A stretch of 64,000 nt of DNA from contig NZ_MDFM01000002.1 of NCBI RefSeq assembly GCF_002939985.1, positions 164,017 to 228,016 of the forward strand, in the 5' to 3' direction. This DNA comes from Xanthomonas hortorum pv. cynarae (GTDB lineage: Bacteria > Pseudomonadota > Gammaproteobacteria > Xanthomonadales > Xanthomonadaceae). The notes under the pieces are model-generated. The model searched no databases, had not been told where the DNA came from, and saw only the letters and a list, made by a program, of their open reading frames with translations. Numbering within the stretch: the first letter of the stretch is position 1; each line of letters starts with the position of its first letter. The position numbers and the translations under genes are program-made. Of this stretch, positions 1-10,022 are shown piece by piece.

Positions 1-1
1 G

Positions 2-2248
2 CTGGGGCAGGGCGAGTTGCTGTCCTCCACCATCGGCGCGGCGTATCTGCATGCCAATGGCCTGGACATGGGCTGGCTGGACGCGCGCCAGTGGCTGTCG
101 GCATTGCCGCCGCAGCCCAATCAGAGCGAATGGTCCAAGCGCCTGTCGGTGTCCTGCCAGTGGCAGTCCGATGCGCACTGGCGCGCGCGTTTCGATGCGC
201 AGCCCACGCGCTTGCTGATCACCCAAGGCTTCATTTCGCGGCACGCAGATGGCGGCACCGCGATTCTGGGGCGTGGCGGTTCGGATACCTCGGCGGCGTA
301 TTTCGGTGCGCTGCTTGGCGCCAGCCGGGTGGAAATCTGGACCGACGTGCCCGGCATGTTCAGCGCCAATCCCAAAGAGGTGCCGGATGCGCGGCTGCTG
401 ACCCGCCTGGACTATTACGAAGCGCAGGAAATCGCCACCACCGGCGCCAAGGTGCTGCACCCGCGCTCGATCAAACCATGCCGCGATTCCGGCGTGCCGA
501 TGGCGATCCTGGACACCGAGCGCCCCGATCTGCCGGGCACCAGCATCGACGGCAATGCGGAGCCGGTGTTGGGCGTCAAGGCGATCAGCCGCCGCAACGG
601 GATCGTGTTGGTGTCGATGGAAGGCATCGGCATGTGGCAGCAGGTCGGCTTCCTGGCCGATGTGTTTACGCTGTTCAAGAAGCATGGGTTGTCGGTGGAT
701 CTGATCGGTTCGGCCGAGACCAATGTCACCGTGTCGCTGGACCCGTCCGAGAACCTGGTCAACACCGATGTGCTGGCGGCGCTGTCGGCCGATCTGTCGC
801 AGATCTGCAAGGTCAAGATCATTGTTCCTTGCGCGGCAATCACCCTGGTCGGGCGTGGCATGCGCTCGCTGCTGCACAAGCTCTCCGATGTGTGGGCCAC
901 GTTCGGGCAGGAACGCGTGCACATGATTTCGCAGTCGTCCAACGACTTGAACCTGACCTTCGTCATCGACGAAGCCGATGCCGATGGCCTGCTGCCGATC
1001 CTGCATGCGGAGTTGATCGATAGCGGCGCGATGCCGGTGAGCGAAGGCGAGGTGTTCGGCCCGCGCTGGCGCGAGATCATCGGCTCGGTGCGCCCGCGGC
1101 CAACACCGTGGTGGCATGCCGAGCGCGCGCATCTATTGTCTCTGTCAAAAGCCGGTACGCCGCGTTACGTGTATCACCTGCCCACGGTGCGTGCGCGGGC
1201 GCATGCACTGGCGCAGATTGCCGCAGTGGACCAGCGCTATTACGCGATCAAGGCCAATGCGCATCCGGCGATCCTGATGGCGCTGGAGCAGGCCGGTTTC
1301 GGTCTGGAATGCGTCTCGCATGGCGAGCTGCGCCGCGTGTTCGACACCTTGCCCGAGCTTTCGCCGCGGCGCGTGCTGTTCACCCCGAGCTTTGCGCCCA
1401 AGGCCGAATACGAAGCCGGCTTTGCGCTGGGCGTGACCGTCACCGTGGACAACGTCGAAGCGTTGCGGCGCTGGCCGGAGGTGTTTCGTGGCCGCAACGT
1501 GTGGTTGCGCATCGACCTGGGGCATGGCGACGGGCATCACGAGAAGGTCAACACCGGCGGCAAGGCGTCCAAGTTCGGCCTGTCCTCCACGCGCGTGGAT
1601 GAGTTCGTCGAACTGGCGCGCACGCTCGAAGTCACCATCACCGGCGTGCATGCGCACCTGGGCAGTGGCGTGGAGACTGGCGAACACTGGCGGATGATGT
1701 ACGACGAACTGGCCGGCTTTGCGCGCCGCATTGGCACGGTGGAAACCATCGACATCGGCGGCGGCTTGCCGATTCCGTACAGCGCCGAGGACGAACCGTT
1801 CGATCTGGAGCTGTGGGCCAAGGGCCTGGCCGAGGTCAAGGCAGTGCATCCGGGCTACCGGCTGGCGATCGAGCCGGGCCGTTACCTGGTGGCCGAAGCC
1901 GGCGTGCTGCTGGCGCAGGTGACCCAGGTGATCGAGAAGGATGGCGTGCAGCGCGTGGGCCTGGATGCGGGCATGAATACGCTGATCCGCCCCGCGCTGT
2001 ACGACGCCTGGCACGACATCGAAAACCTCAGCCAGCTCGACGCGCCTGCCGATGGCGCATTCGATATCGTCGGGCCGATCTGCGAATCCTCCGATGTGTT
2101 CGGCAAGCGTCGTCGTCTGCCTGCCGCCACCGCGCCGGGCGATGTGATGCTGGTGGCCGATAGCGGTGCCTACGGGTATTCGATGGCCAGCACCTACAAC
2201 CAGCGCGAATTGCCGCGCGAAGAGGTGATCGATGCGCCCGCAGGCTGA
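2..2248 (+). CDS. Bifunctional aspartate kinase / diaminopimelate decarboxylase (5' end outside window)
   Basis: The reading frame is already open at base 2, so the N-terminus is missing. The visible part starts inside the aspartokinase domain, with GRGGSDTSAAYFGALLGA and the TTGAKVLHPRSI motif. Two ACT-type regulatory segments follow. From about residue 360 there is a complete PLP fold III decarboxylase. Its parts are the PLP lysine in YAIKAN (codon at 1250), HLGSGVETG, DIGGGLP, EPGRYLVAEAG, the CESSD dimer-interface motif and SGAYGYSM. The protein should carry out the first step (aspartate phosphorylation) and the last step (meso-DAP to lysine) of the pathway on one chain. This fusion is known from xanthomonads. 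Its 3' end overlaps the next start by 17 bases, so translation is probably coupled. Some annotations call it lysA or thrA, so I leave the symbol blank. Confidence 0.95.
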   Translation: MGQGELLSSTIGAAYLHANGLDMGWLDARQWLSALPPQPNQSEWSKRLSVSCQWQSDAHWRARFDAQPTRLLITQGFISRHADGGTAILGRGGSDTSAAYFGALLGASRVEIWTDVPGMFSANPKEVPDARLLTRLDYYEAQEIATTGAKVLHPRSIKPCRDSGVPMAILDTERPDLPGTSIDGNAEPVLGVKAISRRNGIVLVSMEGIGMWQQVGFLADVFTLFKKHGLSVDLIGSAETNVTVSLDPSENLVNTDVLAALSADLSQICKVKIIVPCAAITLVGRGMRSLLHKLSDVWATFGQERVHMISQSSNDLNLTFVIDEADADGLLPILHAELIDSGAMPVSEGEVFGPRWREIIGSVRPRPTPWWHAERAHLLSLSKAGTPRYVYHLPTVRARAHALAQIAAVDQRYYAIKANAHPAILMALEQAGFGLECVSHGELRRVFDTLPELSPRRVLFTPSFAPKAEYEAGFALGVTVTVDNVEALRRWPEVFRGRNVWLRIDLGHGDGHHEKVNTGGKASKFGLSSTRVDEFVELARTLEVTITGVHAHLGSGVETGEHWRMMYDELAGFARRIGTVETIDIGGGLPIPYSAEDEPFDLELWAKGLAEVKAVHPGYRLAIEPGRYLVAEAGVLLAQVTQVIEKDGVQRVGLDAGMNTLIRPALYDAWHDIENLSQLDAPADGAFDIVGPICESSDVFGKRRRLPAATAPGDVMLVADSGAYGYSMASTYNQRELPREEVIDAPAG

Positions 2249-2690
2249 GTTCATCGCGCTCAGCACGCTGGCCGGTGGCGTTGCGATGATGTTCGCCACC
2301 GCGCTCCAACAACTGAGCTTTGGCATGCTGTGGTCCGATACGCTCAAATGGGCGCTGCCGGCACTGGTCGCCGCCGGTATCGGTGCGTGGTTGGCCTTGC
2401 GTTGGCAACGTCGAGGCGATGCGCCGGCTCCCACGCGTCGCAGTGGCGGGATGGCGGTGCGCACGGTGCTGTTGAGTGCGCTGAGCTATGTGCCGGCGGT
2501 GGCGCTGTATCTTGCAATTGCCTTCGCGGTGTCTGGCGGTGCAACGGCCGGACGTCTGGATGTGCTGTTGCTGGCGGTGCTGTTCGGGTGCCTGCCCCTG
2601 CTGTGGGCCGCGGTGCCGTTTTCCATGATTGAATATGTCCTGTGCCGACGTTATCTGCGTCGCGTACGTGTTCCTGCAGGTAGTCCATGA
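2232..2690 (+). CDS. Small hypothetical integral membrane protein
   Basis: This is a 152-residue protein with no family that I recognise. It has about four hydrophobic stretches, at roughly residues 8-30, 40-57, 80-102 and 108-132. A basic, proline-containing loop (QRRGDAPAPTRRS) joins the second and third, and an arginine-rich tail closes the protein. It starts inside the end of the lysine-pathway fusion and its stop overlaps the murL start as ATGA. It therefore lies in a tightly coupled operon with cell-wall precursor genes. A role in that pathway is only an inference from position. Confidence 0.75.
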   Translation: MRPQAEFIALSTLAGGVAMMFATALQQLSFGMLWSDTLKWALPALVAAGIGAWLALRWQRRGDAPAPTRRSGGMAVRTVLLSALSYVPAVALYLAIAFAVSGGATAGRLDVLLLAVLFGCLPLLWAAVPFSMIEYVLCRRYLRRVRVPAGSP

Positions 2691-4042
2691 GCGCTTTCGA
2701 CAAACACCAGATTTCCACCTTTCGTTTCGTGCGTTGCGCACTGGATGCGCAGACCGGCGTAGCGACGCTGGTGTATGCCTTCGATCAAGGCCCGGAGCTG
2801 GTCGAGACCGTTGCAATACCGGGCGCTCCGTTCGTGCTGGACGGTGCGCACGCCATTGCCGTGCAGCAGGCGCTGCGCATCCTGCATCTCATCGCGGGTG
2901 TGAGTTATTTCAAGGCCGCGGTGCCGCCGACCATCCAGATCGACGACTACGCCATCGATGCCGAGACCGCTGCGCTGGTGGAGAGCGTTTACCTGCATGG
3001 CCTGGGCGAGTTCGCCTATCGCAATGGCTTGAACCTGCACGGCAAGATCCACTTTCCGGTCGGTACACAAACTGCTGGCGATGCGCCTGCGATCGGCCTG
3101 CGCGAGCATGCCTTGGTCGCCATCGGTGGCGGCAAGGATTCGCTGGTCAGTATCGAAGCGCTGCGGCATGCCGGCATCGAGCAGACCGTGAGCTGGATCG
3201 GCGGCTCGCAGCTGATCCGCGCCTGCGCCGAGCGCACCGGTTTGCCGCTGCTCAATATCGGCCGCGTGCTTGCATCGGAGCTGTTCGAACTCAATCGCCA
3301 GGGCGCGTGGAACGGGCATATTCCGGTCACCGCGGTGAACTCGGCGATTCTTGTGTTGGCTGCGTTGCTCAACGGCGTGGATCAGGTGGTGTTTTCCAAC
3401 GAACGTTCGGCCAGTTATGGCAGCCAGATTCCCGGCACTGGCGAGGTCAATCACCAGTGGTCCAAGGGCTGGGCGTTCGAGCAGGCGTTCGGCGATTACG
3501 TGCAGCGGCATGTTGCGGCGGATCTGCGTTATTACTCGTTGCTGCGGCCGTTGTCGGAGTTGGCGGTGGCGCGTCAGTTCGCCAAGACCGACCACTACGA
3601 CGCGCATTTTTCCAGCTGCAACCGCAACTTCCACATCATGGGCGAGCGCCCGGTGCATCGCTGGTGCGGGGTGTGTCCCAAGTGCCATTTCGTGTTTCTG
3701 GCGTTGGCCCCGTTCATGCCGAAGACGCGCCTGGTCAATATCTTCGGGCGCAACCTGCTCGACGATCCCGCGCAGGCCGGCGGCTACGATGCGCTGCTGG
3801 AATTCGAAGATCACAAGCCGTTCGAATGCGTCGGCGAAGGCCGCGAATCGCGCGCGGCGATGGCGGTGCTGGCCAGCCGTGCCGAGTGGAAGGAAGACGC
3901 GTTGGTGATGCGCTTCAGCCGTGAGATACAGCCGCAACTGGACCAGCAGGAGCTGCAGCTGGAGCCGTTGATGGCCATCGATGGCGAGCACCGTATTCCG
4001 TCGGCGCTGTGGGAGCGCGTGCGTGCGAATTTCGCAGCTTGA
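2687..4042 (+). CDS. murL: UDP-N-acetyl-alpha-D-muramoyl-L-alanyl-L-glutamate epimerase MurL
   Basis: The protein has 451 residues. MurL enzymes use ATP to epimerise the terminal L-Glu of UDP-MurNAc-L-Ala-L-Glu to D-Glu, which makes a glutamate racemase unnecessary. The sequence shows a PP-loop-like nucleotide motif, IGGGKDS (residues 146-152), and a cysteine cluster, WCGVCPKC (326-333), preceded by FSSCNRNFH. The gene is followed with a 20-base overlap by a MurD-type ligase. This is the MurD2-MurL arrangement described for Xanthomonas. The enzyme is expected in the cytoplasm. I call it from recognised sequence features plus this context. The ATGA overlap with the preceding membrane-protein gene fixes the start. 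Confidence 0.9.
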   Translation: MSAFDKHQISTFRFVRCALDAQTGVATLVYAFDQGPELVETVAIPGAPFVLDGAHAIAVQQALRILHLIAGVSYFKAAVPPTIQIDDYAIDAETAALVESVYLHGLGEFAYRNGLNLHGKIHFPVGTQTAGDAPAIGLREHALVAIGGGKDSLVSIEALRHAGIEQTVSWIGGSQLIRACAERTGLPLLNIGRVLASELFELNRQGAWNGHIPVTAVNSAILVLAALLNGVDQVVFSNERSASYGSQIPGTGEVNHQWSKGWAFEQAFGDYVQRHVAADLRYYSLLRPLSELAVARQFAKTDHYDAHFSSCNRNFHIMGERPVHRWCGVCPKCHFVFLALAPFMPKTRLVNIFGRNLLDDPAQAGGYDALLEFEDHKPFECVGEGRESRAAMAVLASRAEWKEDALVMRFSREIQPQLDQQELQLEPLMAIDGEHRIPSALWERVRANFAA

Positions 4043-5432
4043 GGGCAGGGCGGTTGCGTTATGGGGCTGGGGGCGCGAAGGACGCGCGGCGTATCACGCG
4101 CTGCGCGCCGTGCTACCTACGCAATCGCTGACGGTGTTCTGCAACGCCGAAGAAGCGCGCGAGCTCGATGCGCTGGCCGACCCCGCGTTGCACGTAGAAA
4201 CCGATGCCAGCGCGCAGGCGCTGGGCCGGTTCGACATCGTGGTGAAGTCGCCCGGTATCAGCCCGTATGGCGCGCAAGCGCAAACCGCGGCAGCCGAGTA
4301 CGGCACGCAGTTCATCGGCGGCACCGCGTTGTGGTTTGCTGAACACGCGCAGCCTGACGGCAGCGTGCCCGGCGCCATCTGTGTCACCGGCACCAAAGGC
4401 AAGAGCACCACCACCGCGTTGCTGGCGCATCTGCTGCGCGCGGCCGGGCATCGCACCGCGCTGGTCGGCAATATCGGCCAACCTCTACTGGAAGTGTTGG
4501 CGCCACAGCCGCCACCGGTGTATTGGGCGATTGAGTTGTCCAGTTACCAGACCGGCGAAGTCGGGCGCAGCGGCGCGCGTCCCGAGCTGGCACTGGTGTT
4601 GAACCTGTTTCCCGAGCATCTGGACTGGCATGGCGACGAGGCGCGCTATGTGCGCGACAAGCTGTCGCTGGTCACCGAAGGCCGCCCACGCATTGCCTTG
4701 CTCAACGCTGCCGACCCGTATCTGACGCAGCTGCAGTTGCCCGATAGCCAGGTGCGCTGGTTCAACCATCCCGACGGCTGGCATCTGCGCGGCGATGTGG
4801 TCTATCGCGGCGAACAGGCAATCTTCGATACCGCCGATGTGCCGCTGCCGGGCGAACACAATCGGCGCAACCTGTGTGCTGTGCTGGCGGCCGTGGAAGC
4901 GCTGGGTCTGGATGCGGCAGCGCTGGCGCCGGCCGCACTGACGTTTCGCCCGTTGCCGAACCGCTTGCAGTTGCTTGGCAGCGTGGATGGCATCAGCTAC
5001 GTCAACGACTCGATCAGCACTACGCCGCATGCCTCGTTGGCGGCGCTGGCGTGTTTTGCGCAGCGTCGCGTGGCCTTGTTGGTCGGTGGACACGATCGCG
5101 GGCTTGATTGGCATGAGTTTGCCGAACAGATGGCGCATCACGCCCCGCTGGAAATCGTCACCATGGGTGCCAATGGGCCGCGTATCCATGCGCTGCTGGC
5201 TCCGTTGGCGGAAGCCGGTCGCTTCGGTTTGCATGCTGCCAACGATCTGGAGCACGCCATGCAGCTGGCGCGCGATGCACTGGGCGAGCAGGGCGGGGTG
5301 GTGTTGCTATCGCCAGGGGCGCCCAGCTTCGGCGCGTATCGCGATTACGTCGCGCGCGGCCGGCACTTCGCACAGCTGGCGGGGTTCGACCCGGCCGCGA
5401 TCAGTGCGATTCCTGGATTGGGCGTGCAGTAG
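4023..5432 (+). CDS. murD2: UDP-N-acetylmuramoyl-L-alanine--L-glutamate ligase MurD2
   Basis: This is a Mur ligase of 469 residues from the GTG at 4023. That start has a GGAG at 4012-4015 and gives [20 protein letters not shown], a proper dinucleotide-fold beginning. A longer in-frame start at 3981 would lie deep inside murL. The ATP loop is GTKGKST (residues 123-129), where ordinary MurD usually has GTNGKST. Later motifs are [12 protein letters not shown] and [12 protein letters not shown], and LVGGHDRG lies in the C-terminal domain. Together with MurL it should add L-Glu to UDP-MurNAc-L-Ala, after which MurL inverts the residue. Whether an ordinary murD and a glutamate racemase exist elsewhere in the genome cannot be seen here. 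Confidence 0.9.
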   Translation: MRISQLEGRAVALWGWGREGRAAYHALRAVLPTQSLTVFCNAEEARELDALADPALHVETDASAQALGRFDIVVKSPGISPYGAQAQTAAAEYGTQFIGGTALWFAEHAQPDGSVPGAICVTGTKGKSTTTALLAHLLRAAGHRTALVGNIGQPLLEVLAPQPPPVYWAIELSSYQTGEVGRSGARPELALVLNLFPEHLDWHGDEARYVRDKLSLVTEGRPRIALLNAADPYLTQLQLPDSQVRWFNHPDGWHLRGDVVYRGEQAIFDTADVPLPGEHNRRNLCAVLAAVEALGLDAAALAPAALTFRPLPNRLQLLGSVDGISYVNDSISTTPHASLAALACFAQRRVALLVGGHDRGLDWHEFAEQMAHHAPLEIVTMGANGPRIHALLAPLAEAGRFGLHAANDLEHAMQLARDALGEQGGVVLLSPGAPSFGAYRDYVARGRHFAQLAGFDPAAISAIPGLGVQ

Positions 5433-5438
5433 ATTCAA

Positions 5439-5459
5439 TCGGCACCGATCAGGTGCCGA
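5439..5459 (+). terminator. Weak hairpin after murD2
   Basis: TCGGCACC and GGTGCCGA form an 8-bp stem around a 5-base loop, 7 bases after the murD2 stop. No T-run follows on the plus strand. It may end the murD2 transcript, but this is only suggestive. Confidence 0.35.
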
Positions 5460-5597
5460 GCAGCGCATCACAACATTCGCACCAGGCGCGGTTTCGTCCA
5501 TCCGCTTCACTCTGGCGAGTGCGTTGGCGCCGTGTGCCTGTAGGGCCTGCGCGCAGCCAACTACGCATTCCCTGCGCTAGAGGATTTCTTCAACGAA

Positions 5598-5627
5598 GGC
5601 GTTGGCGACCGGTGCGGCGCCAACGCC
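5598..5627 (-). terminator. Hairpin after the polyprenyl synthase gene
   Basis: GGCGTTGGCG and CGCCAACGCC form a perfect 10-bp stem with a 10-base loop, directly below the stop of the minus-strand polyprenyl diphosphate synthase gene at 5634. On the minus strand a short, imperfect T-containing stretch follows. Confidence 0.4.
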
Positions 5628-5633
5628 ATTCGA

Positions 5634-6632
5634 TCAATGCGTGCGTTCCACGGCGTAACGCGCCAGGCCGCGGAGTGCGGCAACCGCAGGGCTGGCTGGC
5701 AAGCCATCCAACGCCTGTTCGGCGGCGGCGGCATATTCGGCGGCACGCTGGCGGCTGTAGTCCAAACCACCGGTGGCGTGGATTGCCGCCAGCACTTCGG
5801 GCATTGCGCCGGCATCGCCTTGTTCGACGATCTGGCGCAGGCGCTCCCTGGTGGTCGCATCCGAGTGCGCCATGGCGTGGATCAGCGGCAAGGTGGCCTT
5901 GCCTTCGGCCAGGTCGTCGCCGAGGTTCTTGCCCAGGTCGGTGGCGTCGGCGGCGTAGTCGAGCACGTCGTCGGCAATCTGGAAGGCGAAGCCCAACTGC
6001 ATGCCGTAGTCGTACAGGCGTTGCTGCACGTGCGCATCTGCGCCCGAGGCCAGTGCGCCCAGGCGCGTGCCAGCGGCGAACAACACTGCGGTCTTGCGCT
6101 CGATCACGCGCAGGTAGGCGGCTTCGTCGGTGTCGGGGTTGTGCACGTGCAACAGCTGCAACACCTCGCCTTCGGCGATGCGGTTGGTGGTATCGGCCAG
6201 GATCTGCATGACTTCCATGCGGTCCAGCTCGACCATCAGCTGGAAGCTGCGCGAATACAGAAAATCCCCCACCAATACGCTGGGCGCATTGCCCCACAGC
6301 GCATTGGCGGTGCTGCGGCCACGGCGCAGATCCGATTCGTCCACCACATCGTCGTGCAGCAGCGTGGAGGTGTGGATGAACTCGACGATTGCCGCCAGCT
6401 GATGGTGCTCCGGGCCGGAGCCGCCAGCGGCGTGGCCGGCCAGCATCACCAGCATCGGACGCAGGCGTTTGCCGCCGGCAGAGATGATGTGATCGGCAAT
6501 CTGGTTGATCAGCACGACGTCCGACGCCAGACGACGGCGGATCAACGCATCCACCGCAGCCATGTCGGGCGCGGCGAGGGACTGGATCTGGGGCAGGCCC
6601 AGAACGGTGGGGAGGTCTTCGGCGATGGTCAT
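5634..6632 (-). CDS. ispB: Polyprenyl (probably octaprenyl) diphosphate synthase
   Basis: This is a trans-isoprenyl diphosphate synthase of 332 residues from the ATG at 6632. Both aspartate-rich motifs are present: [10 protein letters not shown] (residues 91-100) and [10 protein letters not shown] (218-227). The GGKRLRPML motif lies at 53-61. In this family the products are long all-trans chains that carry the quinone tail. Chain length cannot be read from the sequence, and IspB-type octaprenyl synthase is the usual call in xanthomonads. I prefer the ATG at 6632 to the start at 6710 because the first 26 residues of the longer form have low complexity and do not resemble the family. The gene is divergent from ssb, with a shared 273-bp upstream region. 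Confidence 0.88.
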   Translation of the reverse strand: MTIAEDLPTVLGLPQIQSLAAPDMAAVDALIRRRLASDVVLINQIADHIISAGGKRLRPMLVMLAGHAAGGSGPEHHQLAAIVEFIHTSTLLHDDVVDESDLRRGRSTANALWGNAPSVLVGDFLYSRSFQLMVELDRMEVMQILADTTNRIAEGEVLQLLHVHNPDTDEAAYLRVIERKTAVLFAAGTRLGALASGADAHVQQRLYDYGMQLGFAFQIADDVLDYAADATDLGKNLGDDLAEGKATLPLIHAMAHSDATTRERLRQIVEQGDAGAMPEVLAAIHATGGLDYSRQRAAEYAAAAEQALDGLPASPAVAALRGLARYAVERTH

Positions 6633-6905
6633 GCGCAGGCGTTCGTGATGTACGTGGATTATAGGTGCCTGGGCCAGATCCGTCCCGCCGGCGCTGCCGC
6701 CGGCCTTCACATCGGGCGCAAACCCTTATGGCGCTTGATGCCGGCATGGCGCGCAGATGCCGGATCCCGACCTGTCCGCGCGGTATTCCCCGGCCCGCAG
6801 GTACGCCAACGCGCCGGTGTCGCGCGCGGGGAGTGCGGTAACATTGGCGCCAAGACATTCACCGCCGCGCCCCATTGGCGCCGGCGCACCATCTCGGAAA
6901 TATCT

Positions 6906-7430
6906 ATGGCCCGCGGCATCAACAAAGTCATCCTCGTCGGCAACCTCGGCAACGATCCCGACACCAAGTACACCCAGGCCGGCATGGCGATCACCCGCGT
7001 GAGCCTGGCCACGACCAGCATGCGCAAGGACCGCGAAGGCAACAACCAGGAGCGCACCGAGTGGCACCGCGTGGTGTTCTTCGGAAAGCTGGGCGAAATC
7101 GCCGGTGAGTACCTGCGCAAGGGCTCGCAGGTGTACATCGAAGGCGAGTTGCGCTACGACAAATACACCGGCCAGGACGGCGTGGAAAAGTACAGCACCG
7201 ACATCGTCGCCAACGAGATGCAGATGCTCGGCGGCCGTGGTGAAGGCGGCGGTGGCGGCGGCATGGGCGGCGATCGCCCGCAGCGCGCGCAGGCTCCGCG
7301 CCAGCAGCAAGGTGGCGGTGGTGGTGGTCAGGGCGGCGGTCAGGATTACGCACCGCGTCGTCAGCAGCCGGCCCAGCAGCAGGCCGCGCCGCCGATGGAT
7401 GACTTTGCGGATGACGATATCCCGTTCTAA
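6906..7430 (+). CDS. ssb: Single-stranded DNA-binding protein
   Basis: The protein has 174 residues. The N-terminal OB fold (about 1-110) begins [18 protein letters not shown] and contains [17 protein letters not shown] glycine- and glutamine-rich linker with GGGGG and QQ runs follows. The protein ends in the acidic tip DDDIPF that binds partner proteins of replication and repair. Length and architecture are those of bacterial SSB. It has its own terminator and stands alone, divergent from the polyprenyl synthase gene. Confidence 0.97.
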   Translation: MARGINKVILVGNLGNDPDTKYTQAGMAITRVSLATTSMRKDREGNNQERTEWHRVVFFGKLGEIAGEYLRKGSQVYIEGELRYDKYTGQDGVEKYSTDIVANEMQMLGGRGEGGGGGGMGGDRPQRAQAPRQQQGGGGGGQGGGQDYAPRRQQPAQQQAAPPMDDFADDDIPF

Positions 7431-7456
7431 TTTTTAATAGTCTCTCGATGTAAATA

Positions 7457-7493
7457 AAATCCCGGTAAGGGCTTGCGCCTGCCGGGATTTTTG
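7457..7493 (+). terminator. Rho-independent terminator of ssb
   Basis: A stem reading AAATCCCGGTAAGG against CCTGCCGGGATTT, with one interior mismatch, is followed by a T-run. It lies 27 bases after the ssb stop. Confidence 0.85.
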
Positions 7494-7740
7494 CTGTCGA
7501 CGCGGGACTGTCGCGCGCGCTGAGTACATGCCCGTGGCGTGCAGCCGCGGTGGTCTAGCCAAGGCAGGCCGAACCCAAACGCCGATGCCCAACGTCTTGC
7601 CCACACCGATATCATCAACTCGGTACGCCAGGCGAAAGGTGCAATAATTGCCCGTCGTCTGCGTGCTTCTGGACGGCTACTCAGCCAGGGAACCCGCGTC
7701 CCCAGCCAGCGTCTCACTTCAAGCTGACCAGGTCCCCTGC

Positions 7741-9939
7741 ATGCGCGCCCATGTCCCGCATTTCCTGTCGCTGCGTCCGCGCGCGCGACTTGCCGTTGCC
7801 ATCGCCTGTTGCTGCGCCGCGCCGATCGCGTGGTCGCAGCAAGCTGCAACGCCCCTCGACACTGCCAAGACGCTCGACACGTTGACTGTCACTGCCGACG
7901 GTTCGCAGGTCGAACTGCCGCCCGACTATGCCGGCGGCCAGGTCGCTACCGGCGGCCGCGTCGGCCTGTTCGGCAACCTCGACGTAATGGACACGCCGTT
8001 CAACAGCATGAACTTCACCGCCGAGTTGATGCGCAACCAGCAGGCGCGCAGCGTGGCCGACGTGGTGCAGAACGACCCGGCGGTGCGGGTGGCGCGTGGG
8101 TTCGGCAACTTCCAGGAGTTGTATGTGGTGCGTGGCTTCCCCGTGTTCTCCGACGACATGAGCTACAACGGCCTGTACGGCCTGCTGCCGCGCCAATACG
8201 TGGCGGCCGAGTTCCTGGAGCGGGTGGAAGTGTTTCGCGGGGCCAACAGTTTCATCAACGGCGCCGCACCCGGCGGCAGCGGGGTCGGTGGCGCGTTCAA
8301 CCTGGTGCCCAAGCGTGCGGGCGAGAACGACGTCACCCGGCTGACGCTGGGCACCGAAACCGGCGGCCAGGTGTATGCCGCGGCGGATGCGTCCTACCGC
8401 TTCGGCCCGGACCGTGCCTGGGGGCTGCGCGCCAACCTCGCCCGCCGCGATGGCGAGAATGCCACCGACGAGGATCGTGAGCTCGGCATGGGTTCGCTGG
8501 GCGTGGATTATCGTGGCGAGCGGCTGCGCCTGTCGGCTGACATCGGCTGGCAGGACCAGCGTACCGACCGTCCGCGTCCGAGCATCACTCCGGTGGGTGG
8601 AATTCCGATCGCACCCGATGCCGATACCAACTTCGCCCAGCCTTGGACCTTCGCCCAAGAGCGGGACACCTTCGGCGTGATCCGTGCCGAATACGACCTG
8701 ACCGACAGCGTCATGGCCTGGGCGGCGATCGGCATGCGCGACAGCGACGAGCACAATGTGCTGGCGAATCCAAACGCCGATGCCGCCGGCAATTTGAACA
8801 CCGGCCGCTTCGACAACTACCGGGAAGACAAGGTCACCACTGGCGATGTCGGCATCCGCGCGACGTTCGACACCGGCCGCGTCGGTCATCGCCTGAGTGC
8901 ATCGGCGTCGGCCTTCAAGCTGGACTCGAAGAATGCCTTTGCGTTCGGCGGCTACGGCACGGCGGTCGGTACGCTGTACGACCCGGTGGCGGTGGCGCCG
9001 CTGGGTGGCCTGTTCCCCGGTGGCGTGCTGTTCGAGCCGCTGACCACCAGCAAGAACCAGATCCGCAGCGTCGCCATCGCCGACACGCTCACCTTCGCTG
9101 ACGACCGCATTCTGCTGACACTGGGCGCACGCCACCAGAAGTTGGAGCAATACGGCTACGACTACAACACCGGCGCGCAACTCAGCAGCTACAGCGACAG
9201 CGTGGTGACGCCGGTCGGCGCGGTCGTCTTCAAGTTCGGCCGTGCGGTGTCGCTGTATGCCAATTACGCCGAAGCGCTGTTGCCCGGCCAGGAGGTGCCT
9301 GCCGTGTCCGGCAGCACGCCGCTGGAAAACGCCGGCGAACTGCTGGCGCCGTTCAAGTCCAAGCAGTTCGAAGTAGGCGCCAAGTACGACGCCGGCAGCT
9401 ACGGCGCAACCGCGGCGCTGTTCCGCATCAACCAGCCCAATACCATCGTCAGCAACGCACGCCTGACCAGCGACGGCGAACAGCGCAACCAGGGCCTGGA
9501 GCTGAGCTTCTACGGCCAGCCGATCGACGGCCTGCGCGCACTGGGCGGCATCATGTTGCTGGATGCCGGCTACAACAAGACCCAGGACGGCGTGAACGAA
9601 GGCAACGACGTGCTCGGTGTGCCGGAAAAACAGGCCAATCTGGGCCTGGAATGGGATATCGCTGCGCTGCCGGGCCTGACGGTCGACGGGCGCGCGGTCT
9701 ATACCGATCGTCAATACGCCGATGCGGTCAACGTGCTGGAAATTCCGTCCTGGACGCGTTTCGACCTGGGCGCGCGCTATGCGTTCCAGGCCGCCGGCAA
9801 GGCCTGGAGCGTGCGTGCGCGCGTGGACAACCTGTTCGACCGCAGCTTTTGGTCATCGGTCGGTGGCGCTTCGGGTGCGAATTATCTGGTCCTGGCCGCG
9901 CCGCGCACGTTCACCGTTTCGTTCTCGATCGATCTGTGA
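7741..9939 (+). CDS. TonB-dependent outer-membrane (siderophore-type) receptor
   Basis: The protein has 732 residues from the ATG at 7741. This start is chosen because it gives a normal signal peptide (hydrophobic core near LAVAIACCCAAPIAWSQQ), while the open frame upstream does not. A short stretch that may be a TonB box, DTLTVTADG, follows. The plug domain contains VADVVQNDPAVRVARGFGN, VRGFPVFSDDMSYNGLYG and the VEVFRGANSF and GGSGVGG segments typical of siderophore receptors. A 22-strand barrel would occupy the rest, ending in TFTVSFSIDL. It probably takes up a ferric or other large ligand across the outer membrane. I saw no convincing Fur box in the 240 bp upstream. It is followed after about 80 bp by a secreted amidohydrolase that may act on the same ligand. 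Confidence 0.9.
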   Translation: MRAHVPHFLSLRPRARLAVAIACCCAAPIAWSQQAATPLDTAKTLDTLTVTADGSQVELPPDYAGGQVATGGRVGLFGNLDVMDTPFNSMNFTAELMRNQQARSVADVVQNDPAVRVARGFGNFQELYVVRGFPVFSDDMSYNGLYGLLPRQYVAAEFLERVEVFRGANSFINGAAPGGSGVGGAFNLVPKRAGENDVTRLTLGTETGGQVYAAADASYRFGPDRAWGLRANLARRDGENATDEDRELGMGSLGVDYRGERLRLSADIGWQDQRTDRPRPSITPVGGIPIAPDADTNFAQPWTFAQERDTFGVIRAEYDLTDSVMAWAAIGMRDSDEHNVLANPNADAAGNLNTGRFDNYREDKVTTGDVGIRATFDTGRVGHRLSASASAFKLDSKNAFAFGGYGTAVGTLYDPVAVAPLGGLFPGGVLFEPLTTSKNQIRSVAIADTLTFADDRILLTLGARHQKLEQYGYDYNTGAQLSSYSDSVVTPVGAVVFKFGRAVSLYANYAEALLPGQEVPAVSGSTPLENAGELLAPFKSKQFEVGAKYDAGSYGATAALFRINQPNTIVSNARLTSDGEQRNQGLELSFYGQPIDGLRALGGIMLLDAGYNKTQDGVNEGNDVLGVPEKQANLGLEWDIAALPGLTVDGRAVYTDRQYADAVNVLEIPSWTRFDLGARYAFQAAGKAWSVRARVDNLFDRSFWSSVGGASGANYLVLAAPRTFTVSFSIDL

Positions 9940-10022
9940 GCCGTGCTTGAAACCGGCCGGCGCAATGCAACCGCGCAGGCCTCTGGCATGATCCGACGCC
10001 GCCTGACGAGGGTGGCGCCTTG

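Noticed and set aside
7500..7740. Possible Fur box before the TonB-dependent receptor (GTGCAATAATTGCCC area)
   Set aside because: The match to the palindromic Fur consensus is too weak to report.
7714..9714. A 666-codon minus-strand frame opposite the TonB-dependent receptor
   Set aside because: Antisense shadow of a clear receptor gene, with no recognisable domain.
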